Positions 20,014 to 32,018 of a stretch of DNA of 64,000 nucleotides are shown one piece after another. Under the pieces are notes generated by a model. That model saw only the letters and a program-made list of their open reading frames with translations, did no database searches and had not been told where the DNA came from. The stretch spans positions 1,860,001 to 1,924,000 of the forward strand of contig NC_018581.1 of the NCBI RefSeq assembly GCF_000143885.2, read 5' to 3'. Positions within the stretch are counted from its first letter, which is position 1. Every line of letters starts with the position of its first letter. The translations under genes were made by a program, and so were the position numbers. Source of the DNA: Gordonia sp. KTR9. Its GTDB lineage: Bacteria; Actinomycetota; Actinomycetes; Mycobacteriales; Mycobacteriaceae.

Positions 20014-20047
20014 CGTTGCGGCGACCGGCTCCCGTTGCAGAAAGTAA

Positions 20048-21667
<1,620 letters not shown>

Positions 21668-21703
21668 CGTAGACCCCTCGAGGTCACGAAGTCGACGAGA
21701 ACA

Positions 21704-21741
21704 CGAGAGCCGGGCATCCTTTCGGGGATGCCCGGCTCTCG
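21704..21741. terminator. bidirectional terminator between groEL1 and whiB3
   Basis: A 16-bp perfect GC-rich stem with a 6-base loop, between the convergent ends of groEL1 and whiB3. There is no strong T run on either side. Confidence 0.75.
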
Positions 21742-21771
21742 CCGCTGTCGGGTGGGCTCGACGCCCTGGAC

Positions 21772-22068
21772 TCAGCTGGCCATACGGCGGCCGACGCCGC
21801 GCTTCATCAAGATGCTGCGCTCGGATTCGGAGAGACCGCCCCAGATGCCGTACGGCTCCGCGACCGCGAGGGCGTGCTCCCGGCACTGCGCGATGACCGG
21901 GCACTGGTGACACATTTCTTTGGCTCGCCGCTCGCGCTGCGCTCGGGCCCGGCCGCGTTCGCCGTCCGGATGGAAGAACATCGACGAGTCGACGCCGCGG
22001 CAGAGTCCTGACATCTGCCAGTCCCAGATGTCAGCGTTGGGGCCGGGGAGATGATTGGGCTGAGGCAT
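21772..22068 (-). CDS. whiB3: WhiB-family iron-sulfur transcription regulator WhiB3
   Basis: 98 residues. The four iron-sulfur cysteines are Cys23, Cys53, Cys56 and Cys62 (GLCRG, EMCHQC, QCREH), followed by the GIWGGLSESER turn and a basic tail (KRGVGRR). N-terminal MPQPNHLPGPNADIW closely matches mycobacterial WhiB3, which responds to redox state and binds the housekeeping sigma factor. The start has AAGGAG 9 bases upstream. It lies between groEL1 and the Rv3415c-like gene and sigD, the mycobacterial order. Confidence 0.95.
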   Translation of the reverse strand: MPQPNHLPGPNADIWDWQMSGLCRGVDSSMFFHPDGERGRARAQRERRAKEMCHQCPVIAQCREHALAVAEPYGIWGGLSESERSILMKRGVGRRMAS

Positions 22069-22462
22069 GACAGCTACTCCTTGTCGTGGGCCGCACCGAG
22101 GTGCTCGGTGAGAAACGTCGATTTCCTGCAACGCTGAACTCACATTAAGCGGGCCTGAGAAATGGCGTCAATAGGCCCCAAATGGGACATGATTGCCGCG
22201 AAAGTCTCAGAAATGTTAACGGCGGGTTAGTTCGTCTCTGCCGGATAGCACAGCTGTGACCAGACATTCCGTTGCCCCCCGAATCAGGTAACTCCACCCC
22301 ATTTGAGCTGGGTATTCACTCGACATGACGTAGTATTTTCCCGGTCTGCGGAGCGTGAGGGTGTGGTGACGTCGATCGAACCGATTTACACGTCGGAAAT
22401 CTTCCGATGATGCACCCGTGATCTGTCCGGAGAATTAACGTTGGGAATCGTTCGTTAAATTC
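22069..22462. other. whiB3 / Rv3415c-like divergent intergenic region
   Basis: 394 bases, visibly less GC-rich than the rest of the window. It must hold the whiB3 promoter with its leader and the promoter of the divergent hypothetical gene. A TAGTAT hexamer at 22331 is a possible -10 on the + strand. No convincing gene inside; a 73-codon frame on the minus strand looks accidental. Confidence 0.5.
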
Positions 22463-23437
22463 ATGCAAACCAAAAGAGTTCGAGTGACCAAGAACACCTG
22501 GCAGGCGTTCGAGAACGCCGTTGAGCTGCGTCGACACCCGTCGATCGAGCCCGCGGTGGCTCCGCTGTTTCGGGCCTGGGCCGCCGCGGTCTCATCGGGT
22601 GGGCGCGGGGAGTACGCCGGCGCGCTCACGGCACTGGCAGAGCTGGAGAGGGTGATCGGTCCGCCGACGGGCCCGGCGGCGTCTCTCGCCCCGGAGACCG
22701 CACTGCTGTCGCTGTGTCAGAGCACCCGTGCGTCGCTGGTTCGCCAGGCCGGGCGTCACCGGATCGCCTCCGGAATCGACGGCCGGTCCCTCCTCACCGT
22801 CGGCATCCCGGACAGCCGGCCGTCGACGGGCTCGCCGGACCCGGCCGAGGTGTCGCTGACGCGAGCCGCGGTCGCGGACGGACTCGTCGGGCTCGCGGCC
22901 GACAATCTGGGTCTGCTGAGGTTCGGTGCCGCGCGCCGGCTGCTCGACCGGGCGAGAGCGGTGCTCGACCCCGTGGACGGTCCATCGTCGGGAACGACCC
23001 CCGACGGTTGGTCGTGGCGGCCGGCGGACGCGGACTGGACGACGGCGACCCGCTGCCGACTGCGCTGGGAATGGGTGAGCGCCGAACTCGGTCTGTATCG
23101 CGGTGACGTCTCGACCGGGCTCGACCATGCCCGGGCGGGGGCCTCGCTGATCCGGGAGATGCACGACGCGGGGACTCCGGTCCCGGCCCGGCATCGCATC
23201 AAGACCGCGCTCATCGCCGCTGCCGCCACCGCCGGTGGAGGGGACAGGGGCGGCGCGGCCACGGTTGCGCGGGATGTCGTCGCCGACGCTCGCGACGAGG
23301 GTCTGCTCCCGCTGGAGTGGGCGGCGATGAGCCTGCTGCTGGGTACCGGAGCGGCGTCCGAGGGCGACATCGCGCGCCACCGCGAGCTCCGCGCCACGCT
23401 GATCGGCAAGGGCATGGCGCTGATGCCGGGGGGTTGA
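22463..23437 (+). CDS. hypothetical protein (Rv3415c-like)
   Basis: 324 residues, Ala/Arg-rich, predicted helical throughout with a repeat rhythm suggestive of TPR-like helices (LFRAWAAAVSSGGRGEYAGA; TLALL-type pairs near 60-90 and 120-170). No membrane segment or catalytic motif. Sits between whiB3 and sigD as Rv3415c does. Start uncertain: ATG here or an in-frame GTG at 22484, neither with a good ribosome site. Function unknown. Confidence 0.65.
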   Translation: MQTKRVRVTKNTWQAFENAVELRRHPSIEPAVAPLFRAWAAAVSSGGRGEYAGALTALAELERVIGPPTGPAASLAPETALLSLCQSTRASLVRQAGRHRIASGIDGRSLLTVGIPDSRPSTGSPDPAEVSLTRAAVADGLVGLAADNLGLLRFGAARRLLDRARAVLDPVDGPSSGTTPDGWSWRPADADWTTATRCRLRWEWVSAELGLYRGDVSTGLDHARAGASLIREMHDAGTPVPARHRIKTALIAAAATAGGGDRGGAATVARDVVADARDEGLLPLEWAAMSLLLGTGAASEGDIARHRELRATLIGKGMALMPGG

Positions 23438-23611
23438 TCGCTAAGGTGTGTTGGGGTCTGCCACGTCATCGCCGCCGGGACGTCGGAGAACGCTGCTCGC
23501 CAGTCGCGTTCCACGACGGTCGCCACCGGCGGCGTCACCGTGCTGGGGCCCGTACCAGGACTGGCGGCGAGGCCGGTTGGCCGATCTGTAACACGGGGAT
23601 TCCTACGCGCG

Positions 23612-24199
23612 ATGAAATTGACAGGTGGTGAGTTGAACGACGCCGTCCGGGCCGCGGGCCAAGGCGATCGTGCCGCTCTCACGTCAGTTCTCGAAAGCGT
23701 GCAGGAGCCGATCCTGCGCTACTGCCGAGGACGCATCGGGGTCGGGGAACGTCATCTGTTCTCCGCCGACGACATCGCGCAGGAGGCTTTGATGGCGGTG
23801 ATGACCGCATTGCCCCGTTACCGGGACCAGGGCAAACCGTTCATGGCCTTCGTCTACGGCATCGCGTCGCACAAGGTTGCCGACGCCATGCGGGTGGCGG
23901 CGCGGGTGAAGTCGGACCCGGTCGAGGAGATCCCCGAGGTCTCGCACGTGACCGGCGGTCCCGAGCAGTTCGCCATCGACGCCGACGGCAGCAGGCGGAT
24001 GAGAGCCCTGCTGGGCATCCTGCCCGAGAAACAGCGCGAGGTGCTGGTCCTGCGGCTGATCGTCGGTATGTCGGCGGAGGAGACCGCCCAGGCCATCGGC
24101 AGCACCGCCGGAGCGGTGCGAGTCGCCCAGCACAGGGCATTGGCGAAGTTGAAAGACGAGTTGAGACGGACAGGAGGTCACGATGAGCGGACAGTCTGA
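23612..24199 (+). CDS. sigD: ECF RNA polymerase sigma factor SigD
   Basis: 195 residues. Region 2 contains ADDIAQEALMAVMTALPRYR, closely matching mycobacterial SigD, followed by GKPFMAFVYGIASHKVADA. Region 4 has PEKQREVLVLRLIVGMSAEE and a helix-turn-helix ending AVRVAQHRALAKLKDE. SigD of M. tuberculosis takes part in stationary-phase and ribosomal/lipid gene control. Start at the ATG giving MKLTGGEL; upstream in-frame codons are possible but lack homology. Its 3' end overlaps rsdA by 17 bases, typical of sigma/anti-sigma pairs. Confidence 0.93.
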   Translation: MKLTGGELNDAVRAAGQGDRAALTSVLESVQEPILRYCRGRIGVGERHLFSADDIAQEALMAVMTALPRYRDQGKPFMAFVYGIASHKVADAMRVAARVKSDPVEEIPEVSHVTGGPEQFAIDADGSRRMRALLGILPEKQREVLVLRLIVGMSAEETAQAIGSTAGAVRVAQHRALAKLKDELRRTGGHDERTV

Positions 24200-25265
24200 T
24201 TGGCGTAGACGCCGTGTCGTCGGCGGTGACCAGCCGAATCGACCCGGCCAGCCACCGGTCCATCGGCGTGCGCCCGGTTCGAGCGGTCCGGCGCCCACCG
24301 GCCCCGGACCCCTGGACCCGGTCCCGTCGGGCGCGAATCCCGCGTTCGATCCAGCCGCCCACGATTTTTCCGCAGCCGACGACTCGCTGGACCTCTCCGA
24401 GGTCAATTTCGACGAGAACTTCCTCGACGCGCTCACCCGGGACGTGCCTGTGCCGACCCGGGACGCCGCGGAGTACCAGCTGGCCGAGATGCTGTCGGGC
24501 TGGAAGTCCGAGATCATGTCCACCCCCGAGCCGGAGCTGGTCTCCGTCGACGACGTCGAGCGCGCGATCGGGACCACCGAGCGGGCGAGCCGCGGACGCC
24601 GCATGGTGCGGCACCTACGCGTCGTGTCGGGTGCGGCCGCGATCGTCATTGTCGCCGCTGCCGGTCTGACCGTGCTCTCCGAGGGCTCGCAACCCGGCGA
24701 TCCGCTGTGGGGCATCAAGCAGGTCGTGTTCTCCGAGGCCGCGTCGCAGACGCAGGCGGCGCACGACGTCCGTACGAATCTCGAGCGTGCCGAGGCCGCG
24801 ATCGCGGCGGGTGATCCGGTCGCGGCCGCCAGTCTGCTGGCCGAGGCGAAGGACCGCATGGGTCCCATGGGCGACAACGAGATGCGCGACGAGATGACCG
24901 ACTGGATGAACCGCATTCGCGCGGGCGCGGGTCTGCCGACGGAGGTCACCGATCCCACGACGCCGGGCGGCGCGGAGCAACCGGCCACGACAGAGCCGAC
25001 TGGACCCGATCTGACCAGCCGTGAGGACGATCCGTCGGCACCAGGCGAGTCGACCCCGCCCGGTGGCGGGTCCGACGATCCGACCGCGCCGTCCGAGGAG
25101 ACGAGCGAGCCGGAGGTCCCGTCGTCCGCACCGCCGTCGAGCGGACCGGCTCAGCCGTCCGCGCCGTCGTCGAGCACCAAGGTCACGCGTTTCCCGGCCG
25201 AGATCCCCGGGATTCCGTGGACCCCGCCGCCCGGCGTGGACGCGTCGGGTCGGCCGATCGGCTGA
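24183..25265 (+). CDS. rsdA: membrane anti-sigma-D factor RsdA
   Basis: 360 residues. The cytosolic part has the sigma-binding segment LDLSEVNFDENFLDAL (about 69-84) and an EYQLAEMLSGWKSEI helix. It has no HxxxCxxC zinc motif, as in RsdA of M. tuberculosis (Rv3413c). One membrane helix lies at about 147-166, then an outer Ala/Glu helical region and a long Pro/Ser/Thr/Glu-rich tail. Release of SigD by regulated proteolysis is known for the mycobacterial protein and inferred here. Overlap with sigD implies coupled synthesis. Confidence 0.9.
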   Translation: MSGQSDWRRRRVVGGDQPNRPGQPPVHRRAPGSSGPAPTGPGPLDPVPSGANPAFDPAAHDFSAADDSLDLSEVNFDENFLDALTRDVPVPTRDAAEYQLAEMLSGWKSEIMSTPEPELVSVDDVERAIGTTERASRGRRMVRHLRVVSGAAAIVIVAAAGLTVLSEGSQPGDPLWGIKQVVFSEAASQTQAAHDVRTNLERAEAAIAAGDPVAAASLLAEAKDRMGPMGDNEMRDEMTDWMNRIRAGAGLPTEVTDPTTPGGAEQPATTEPTGPDLTSREDDPSAPGESTPPGGGSDDPTAPSEETSEPEVPSSAPPSSGPAQPSAPSSSTKVTRFPAEIPGIPWTPPPGVDASGRPIG

Positions 25266-25307
25266 CCGGACTCCGCAACGACCGGTCGCCGATCACGAGC
25301 CCGGATT

Positions 25308-25352
25308 CACGAGTGAGGCCCCGCACCGGACCGGTGCGGGGCCTCACTCGTG
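25308..25352. terminator. terminator after rsdA
   Basis: A perfect 22-bp inverted repeat centred on one base, between the convergent ends of rsdA and the DUF5319 gene. Very stable GC-rich hairpin without a T run; probably works in both directions. Confidence 0.8.
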
Positions 25353-25389
25353 GTTGTGACGTCGGGGAGTCGGCGGATCGCCGGGTTCG

Positions 25390-25779
25390 TCAGCGTTCGT
25401 CGTCGAGATGGCTACGCGCGTCGGCGTAGCCGCGGCAGTAGTCCCACGTGACGTAAGCGTCGGGGCGTGGGTCCACGGCCGGCTCATGGGGCCGCACGGT
25501 GCCATCGATGAGAAGCTGGATCAGATTGGCGCGCAGCATGTCCCAGTCGTGGTAGTGATCCTCGTGGCAGTCCTCGCAGACCACGACGAGACCGCGCACA
25601 CCGCGATTGGTCAGCAACGCCTCGTACAGTGCGAGATCGGCGAGATCCTCTTCGACCGCGAGCCGCTCGTTCTCGTCCAGCGGGATACCCGGCTCCACGC
25701 TGTCCAGTGCGGATGCGGGGTCGCTGGGATCGTCGGCGAACGGATCCGGCGGGAGGCCGGGTGGCAGGTGGTCACGCAC
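25390..25779 (-). CDS. DUF5319 protein (Rv3412-like)
   Basis: 129 residues, acidic, strongly similar to Rv3412: MRDHLPPGLPPDPFADD at the N-terminus, then VVVCEDCHEDHYHDWDMLR and a C-terminal YVTWDYCRGYADARSHLD. The CxxC followed by HxxHxHxWD looks like a metal-binding site. Start is a GTG that gives the conserved N-terminus; a longer open frame runs into guaB2 without homology. Conserved across Mycobacteriales next to guaB2; function unknown. Confidence 0.85.
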   Translation of the reverse strand: MRDHLPPGLPPDPFADDPSDPASALDSVEPGIPLDENERLAVEEDLADLALYEALLTNRGVRGLVVVCEDCHEDHYHDWDMLRANLIQLLIDGTVRPHEPAVDPRPDAYVTWDYCRGYADARSHLDDER

Positions 25780-25891
25780 ATCACCACCGTAGCCGATCCG
25801 CGGCTGGTCGCGCCGCAGGCATTCACCGGTCCCGGACGCCGGTGATGCGGACGGGTCGGGCCGTCTCACCGGCACGAAGACGCCTGTGTGA

Positions 25892-27439
<1,548 letters not shown>

Positions 27440-27523
27440 ACTCCCCGAGGTCGTTCCCGCCGGATTCGTCCGGCGGGCCAGGCCGTATGGTCGTTGTGCA
27501 GCTGAACCCCGCAGAAAGGCGCA

Positions 27524-28684
27524 GTGGTGCGTGACCTCGTCGAAATCGGCATGGGCCGGACGGCCCGACGGACCTACGAACTGGGCGACATCAGCATCGT
27601 CCCCTCCCGTCGGACCCGTTCGTCCAAGGACGTCTCCACGGCGTGGCAGATCGATGCCTACCGTTTCTCCTCACCGATCCTGAGTCATCCGACCGATGCG
27701 CTGGTGTCGCCGTCGGTCGCGATCGAGCTAGGCAGGCTCGGTGCGCTCGGTGTTCTGAACGGTGAGGGGCTGTGGGCCCGTCACCGCGACGTCGAGGCGA
27801 AGATCGAGGAACTGGTCGCGATCGCGGCCGGGGATCCGGATCCCTATGCGGCGGTTCGGCATCTGCAGAAGCTGCATGCGGCTCCGCTCGACAGCGGGCT
27901 GTTGGGCGAGGCCGTGGCGCAGGTCCGCGAGGCCGGCGTCACCACGGCCGTTCGGGTCAGCCCCCAGCACGCGCCGGAGCTGACCCCGGCTCTGTTGGCC
28001 GCCGGGGTGGAGATCCTGGTGGTACACGGGACGATCATCTCGGCCGAGCACGTGGCGCAGGTCGACGCCGACGGCACCCAGCGGGAGCCGTTGAACCTGA
28101 AGACCTTCATCGCCGATCTCGACGTACCCGTCATCGCGGGCGGCGTGCACGACCATCGCACCGCGCTGCACCTCATGCGGACGGGCGCGGCGGGCGTGAT
28201 CGTCGGATACGGTTCGGCCGCCGGGGCCACGACGACCGGCGAGGTCCTCGGCATCGGTGTCCCGATGGCGACCGCCATCGCCGACGCCGCCGCCGCGCGT
28301 CGCGACTACCTGGACGAGACGGGTGGTCGCTACGTGCACGTCATCGCCGACGGCGACATCCACAGCTCGGGCGACCTGATCAAGGCGATCGCCTGCGGAG
28401 CCGACGCCGCGGTGCTCGGAACCTCGCTCGCCACAACGAGTTCGGCACCCGGCAACGGCTGGTACTGGCCGTCGGCCGCCGCGCACCCCGACACCCCGCG
28501 CGGTGCCCTTCTGCAGGTCGCCGCGGGTGAGGACCGTCCGAGTCTCGAGCGGGTCCTCAACGGGCCCTCCGACGATCCGTACGGCGAGCTCAACGTCGTC
28601 GGTGCGTTGCGTCGCGCCATGGCGAAGGCCGGGTACTGCGATCTGAAGGAGTTCCAGCGCGTGGGGTTGTCCGTCCACGCCTGA
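27524..28684 (+). CDS. guaB3: GuaB3 family IMP dehydrogenase-related protein
   Basis: 386-residue TIM-barrel protein without CBS domains. The loop that holds the IMPDH cysteine reads GYGSAAGATTTGE, with no Cys, so it is not a classical IMPDH. Conserved N-terminal segment MGRTARRTYELGDISIVPSRRTRS identifies the actinobacterial GuaB3 family; some GuaB3-type proteins have been reported as GMP reductases or regulators of purine balance, which I cannot decide here. GTG start with AAAGG upstream. Confidence 0.92.
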   Translation: MVRDLVEIGMGRTARRTYELGDISIVPSRRTRSSKDVSTAWQIDAYRFSSPILSHPTDALVSPSVAIELGRLGALGVLNGEGLWARHRDVEAKIEELVAIAAGDPDPYAAVRHLQKLHAAPLDSGLLGEAVAQVREAGVTTAVRVSPQHAPELTPALLAAGVEILVVHGTIISAEHVAQVDADGTQREPLNLKTFIADLDVPVIAGGVHDHRTALHLMRTGAAGVIVGYGSAAGATTTGEVLGIGVPMATAIADAAAARRDYLDETGGRYVHVIADGDIHSSGDLIKAIACGADAAVLGTSLATTSSAPGNGWYWPSAAAHPDTPRGALLQVAAGEDRPSLERVLNGPSDDPYGELNVVGALRRAMAKAGYCDLKEFQRVGLSVHA

Positions 28685-28695
28685 TCTCCGTACCC

Positions 28696-28856
28696 GCTCC
28701 CTGAGGTGCGAGGAGCGCCAGCGCAGCCTCGCCTGCTCCCTGAGGTGCGAGGAGCGAAGCGCAGCCTCGCCTGCTCCCTGAGGTGCGAGGAGCGCTAGCG
28801 CAGCCACGCCCTGCTCCCTGAGGTGCGAGGAGCGCTGGCGACGAGCCTCGAAGGGT
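28696..28856. repeat. four-unit degenerate tandem repeat after guaB3
   Basis: GCTCCCTGAGGTGCGAGGAG recurs at 28696, 28735, 28773 and 28813, followed by a variable AGCGCAGCCTCGCCT-like stretch. The last unit ends GAGCCTCGAAGGG. Units are 38-40 bases, so it is not CRISPR. The motif looks like a genome-wide dispersed repeat of Gordonia-type genomes. Confidence 0.85.
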
Positions 28857-28893
28857 TAGGGTGACCTGGGTCTCTTTATGTGACAATGCACGT

Positions 28894-28899
28894 TAGTAT
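28894..28899 (+). promoter_or_regulatory. -10-like element of choD
   Basis: TAGTAT lies 7 bases before the ATG chosen for choD. Supports transcription starting at that ATG, and argues against the in-frame start codons further upstream. Confidence 0.4.
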
Positions 28900-28906
28900 G
28901 GTCGCC

Positions 28907-30676
28907 ATGGGTTTCGACAGGTCCACCGAACGCGCCACCGACTTCGACGTCCTGATCGTCGGCTCCGGCTTCGGCGGCAGTGTGAGTGCGTTGCGTCTCG
29001 TGGAGAAGGGGTATCGCGTCGGCGTCGTCGAGGCGGGTCGTCGTTTCGAGGACGAGGACTTCGCCAAGACCAGCTGGCGCCTCAACCGGTGGTTGTGGGC
29101 CCCGAAGCTGGGTCTGTACGGCATTCAGCGCATTCACGCGCTCAAGGACGTGATGATCCTGGCCGGCGCTGGGGTCGGCGGCGGATCGCTCAACTACGCC
29201 AACACCCTGTACAAGCCCCCGACACCGTTCTTCACCGATCCCCAGTGGAACCACATCACCGACTGGGAGGACGAGCTCGGTCCGTACTACGACCAGGCGC
29301 GCCGGATGCTCGGTGTGGTCACCAACCCGACGGTCACCGCCTCCGACCGCGTGGTCGCCGAAGTCGCCGCCGAGATGGGTGTTGGCGACACGGTGACCCC
29401 GACCCCGGTCGGTGTGTTCTTCGGTGCGAAGACGGGTCTGGCCGGGGCGCCCGGTGAGACCGTCCGCGACCCGTATTTCGGCGGTGCGGGCCCGGACCGA
29501 ACCGCCTGCACCGAATGCGGAGCGTGCATGACCGGGTGCCGGGTGGGCGCCAAGAACACCCTGCTGAAGAACTACCTCGGTCTCGCAGAACGCAACGGCG
29601 CCACCATCATCGACCGCACCACGGTGGACTCTCTGCACCAGCGCGCCGACGGTGTCTGGGAGGTGGGCACACATCACTCGTCCTCGTGGGGGCCGCTCGG
29701 ACGTCGTCGGCGCACGATCACCGCTGGTCAGGTGATCCTGGCGGCCGGCACGTTCAACACCCAACGACTGCTGCACCACGCGAAACTCGGTTCGCTGCCC
29801 CGGATCTCGGATGCGATGGGCAGGCTCACGCGGACCAACTCGGAGTCGATCCTGGGTGCGATGGGTTCGCGGATCGACCCGGAGAACGACTACTCGCGCG
29901 GTGTCGCGATCACCTCGTCGTTCTATCCCGAGCCGAACACGCACATCGAGCCGGTGCGATATGGCAAGGGCTCCAACGCGATCGCGTACCTGCAGACCCT
30001 GCTCACCGACGGGGGGAGCCGGCGTGACCGGTTCGGCCAGTTCCTGCGGCAGGTCGCCCGCAACCCGTTCCTGCTGGTGCGGTTGCTCGTGGTGCGGCAG
30101 TGGAGCGAGCGGACCGTGATCGCGCTCGTCATGCAGAACAACAACAATTCGTTGACCACGTTCGTCCGCAAGCGCGGACCGCTGCGGTATGTCACCAGCA
30201 AGCAGGGTCACGGCGAGCCCAACCCGACGTGGATTCCCAAGGGCAACGAGGCAACTCGCCGGATCGCGGCGAAACTGAACGGCGGCGTCGCCGGCGGGAC
30301 CTGGGGTGACATCGTCAACATGCCGCTGACCGCGCACTATCTCGGCGGGTGCGCGATCTCCGACGACCCGGACAACGGCGTCATCGACCCCTACCAGCGC
30401 GTGTGGAACTACCCGACGCTGCACATCGCCGACGGTGCGTCGGTGTCGGCGAACCTCGGTGTCAACCCGTCGCTGACGATCTGTGCGCAGGCGGAGCGGG
30501 CGGCGGCCCTGTGGCCGAACAAGGGTGAACAGGATCGTCGTCCGGCGCAGGGCGAGCCGTACCGCCGCATCGAGCCGATCACGCCGACGTCGCCGGTGGT
30601 CCCAGCCGACGCACCGGGCGCTCTGCGGTTGCCGATCATCCCGCTCACACCGGTCACCGCCCAGCGGATCTCGTAG
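28907..30676 (+). CDS. choD: ChoD-like GMC-type flavin oxidoreductase
   Basis: 589 residues, strongly similar to Rv3409c. The FAD-binding motif is LIVGSGFGGSVSALRL, then AGAGVGGGSLNYANTLY. A cysteine-rich CTECGACMTGCRVGAKNT resembles a 4Fe-4S ligand set but is a conserved feature of this family. The C-terminal DGASVSANLGVNPSLT is the second FAD motif. Annotated in M. tuberculosis as cholesterol oxidase, though that activity is disputed. In-frame starts also exist at 28880, 28886 and 28898; I chose 28907 for its homology limit and the -10-like element. No secretion signal seen. Confidence 0.88.
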   Translation: MGFDRSTERATDFDVLIVGSGFGGSVSALRLVEKGYRVGVVEAGRRFEDEDFAKTSWRLNRWLWAPKLGLYGIQRIHALKDVMILAGAGVGGGSLNYANTLYKPPTPFFTDPQWNHITDWEDELGPYYDQARRMLGVVTNPTVTASDRVVAEVAAEMGVGDTVTPTPVGVFFGAKTGLAGAPGETVRDPYFGGAGPDRTACTECGACMTGCRVGAKNTLLKNYLGLAERNGATIIDRTTVDSLHQRADGVWEVGTHHSSSWGPLGRRRRTITAGQVILAAGTFNTQRLLHHAKLGSLPRISDAMGRLTRTNSESILGAMGSRIDPENDYSRGVAITSSFYPEPNTHIEPVRYGKGSNAIAYLQTLLTDGGSRRDRFGQFLRQVARNPFLLVRLLVVRQWSERTVIALVMQNNNNSLTTFVRKRGPLRYVTSKQGHGEPNPTWIPKGNEATRRIAAKLNGGVAGGTWGDIVNMPLTAHYLGGCAISDDPDNGVIDPYQRVWNYPTLHIADGASVSANLGVNPSLTICAQAERAAALWPNKGEQDRRPAQGEPYRRIEPITPTSPVVPADAPGALRLPIIPLTPVTAQRIS

Positions 30677-30711
30677 CAACAGTGCGCAAATAGCGCGCAC
30701 TGTGACTACGA
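30671..30711. terminator. bidirectional terminator choD/bioN
   Basis: CAGTGCGC and GCGCACTG form an 8-bp stem around AAATAGC, extended by outer TCGTAG/CTACGA pairing after a small internal loop. It spans the choD stop codon and lies between convergent genes. Confidence 0.75.
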
Positions 30712-30725
30712 AATCCCGGGTCGCG

Positions 30726-31328
30726 TCAGTCCAGTCCGCGCGCGGTCAGCGTGTCGGCGAAGCCGTCGGCGGTACGCAGCGCGGCGAGTACGACCGGGGC
30801 GACGAGGATGCGCGGACCCGGCCGCAGCCCGCGCGCCTTGCGCGCTTCGTCGACCTCCCGCACCACCTCGACCATCAGCGGGATCGCCCGGATGGTCAAC
30901 GCCAGTGCGAGGGCGATGAGGTCGACGCGCACCCCGAGACGGGCGAGGGGACCGAGCGCGCGGACGATCGTGTCGAGCATGTCGGTGGTGCGGGTGGTCA
31001 GCGAGACGACCGCCGCGAGCGCGACCGACAGTGCGAGCACGCCGCAGACGACCACCGCCCGTCGCCAGTCGGTGAAGACGACCTGGAAGGCGAAGATGAA
31101 CAGCAGCAGCCACAGCAGCGGTCGCAACTGACGCCAGGCCTCGCGGGGTCCGATGCCTCCCAGCGCGTAGACGCACGCGACTCCGACCGTGGCGATGCCG
31201 AGCGCGGTCAGCGAGCGGACCGTCAGTGACAGCACCAGGATCAGCACGCCCATCGCGACGAACTTGACGCCCGCCGGCAGGCGGTGCAGCACGGTGGTGC
31301 CTGGGCGGTAGACGCCGAGGACGTTCAC
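30726..31328 (-). CDS. bioN: biotin ECF transporter transmembrane subunit
   Basis: 200-residue EcfT-type membrane protein with about five helices (for example FVAMGVLILVLSLTV and LWLLLFIFAFQVVF) and the two Ala-Arg-Gly coupling motifs (ARKARG and TARGLD) that contact the ATPases. Last gene of the bioY-bioM-bioN operon; it overlaps bioM by 4 bases. Takes up biotin with its partners; whether it serves other S components is unknown. Confidence 0.88.
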   Translation of the reverse strand: MNVLGVYRPGTTVLHRLPAGVKFVAMGVLILVLSLTVRSLTALGIATVGVACVYALGGIGPREAWRQLRPLLWLLLFIFAFQVVFTDWRRAVVVCGVLALSVALAAVVSLTTRTTDMLDTIVRALGPLARLGVRVDLIALALALTIRAIPLMVEVVREVDEARKARGLRPGPRILVAPVVLAALRTADGFADTLTARGLD

Positions 31329-31999
31329 GACATCATCTCGCGGTAGGCGGCGAGCGCGGGTCGGGGTTCGTCGTCGGCGACGACACGTCCCTCGTCGACG
31401 ACGATGACGCGGTCGAAATCGGCCAGGATGTCGAGGTCGTGACTGACGACGACTAGTTGCTCGTCGAGTGTCGCGAACACGTCGGTGAGCATGCGGGTGT
31501 TGCGCAGGTCGAGCAGGGTGGTGGGCTCGTCGGCGACGATGATCGCGGGGTCGGTCACGAAGATCGAGGCCAGGGCGAGGAGTTGCTTCTGTCCGCCCGA
31601 CAGCCGCTGCGCGGGATGGTCGGCGTGGTCGCCGAGTCCGAAGCGCGCGAGTACCTCGAGGGCCCGGTCGGCGCGTGCGACCTTGCCGAGATCGGTTCGG
31701 CGGAGCGACAGTTCGATGTCCTCGCGGACGGTCGGCATGATGATCTGACGGTCGGGGTCGGAGAAGATGAACCCCACCCGGCGCCGGATCTCGCGCTTGT
31801 TCTTCGCGACGGTGAGCCCGTCGACGGTGACGGTCCCGGAGTCCGGGATGACGAGGGCGTTGATCATCCGCGCCAGCGTCGACTTGCCGCTCCCGTTGGC
31901 GCCGACGATGCCGATCCGCCTCTCCGCCAACGTCAGTGAGACCTCGCGCAGGACGACGCGGTCGCCGTAGGCGTGGGAGACGTCGGTGAACTCGATCAT
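31325..31999 (-). CDS. bioM: biotin ECF transporter ATPase
   Basis: 224-residue ABC ATPase. Walker A GANGSGKST, Q-loop region FSDPDRQIIMPTV as in ECF ATPases, signature LSGGQKQLLALA, Walker B AIIVADEPT, and H-loop VVSHDLDIL. Starts 19 bases after the bioY stop. Only one ATPase gene is present, so it probably works as a homodimer, as known for BioMNY. Confidence 0.92.
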   Translation of the reverse strand: MIEFTDVSHAYGDRVVLREVSLTLAERRIGIVGANGSGKSTLARMINALVIPDSGTVTVDGLTVAKNKREIRRRVGFIFSDPDRQIIMPTVREDIELSLRRTDLGKVARADRALEVLARFGLGDHADHPAQRLSGGQKQLLALASIFVTDPAIIVADEPTTLLDLRNTRMLTDVFATLDEQLVVVSHDLDILADFDRVIVVDEGRVVADDEPRPALAAYREMMS

Positions 32000-32018
32000 C
32001 GCCGGCGGGGCGGGACGG

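Noticed and set aside
22316..22537. 73-codon frame on the minus strand between whiB3 and the Rv3415c-like gene
   Set aside because: No ribosome site or homology, and it overlaps the start of the facing gene.
27524..28684. Second active IMP dehydrogenase
   Set aside because: The catalytic cysteine loop lacks Cys, so the GuaB3 family label fits better.
28696..28856. CRISPR array
   Set aside because: Units are 38-40 bases with no unique spacers and no cas genes nearby. The pattern is a degenerate tandem repeat.
28860..28907. KstR-type operator before choD
   Set aside because: I looked for the TNNAAC-N2-GTTNNA palindrome expected for cholesterol-regulated genes and saw no match.
29500..29560. 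4Fe-4S ferredoxin domain in the ChoD-like protein
   Set aside because: The four-cysteine pattern is a conserved internal segment of this GMC family and there is no separate ferredoxin fold. A cluster cannot be excluded but is not supported.
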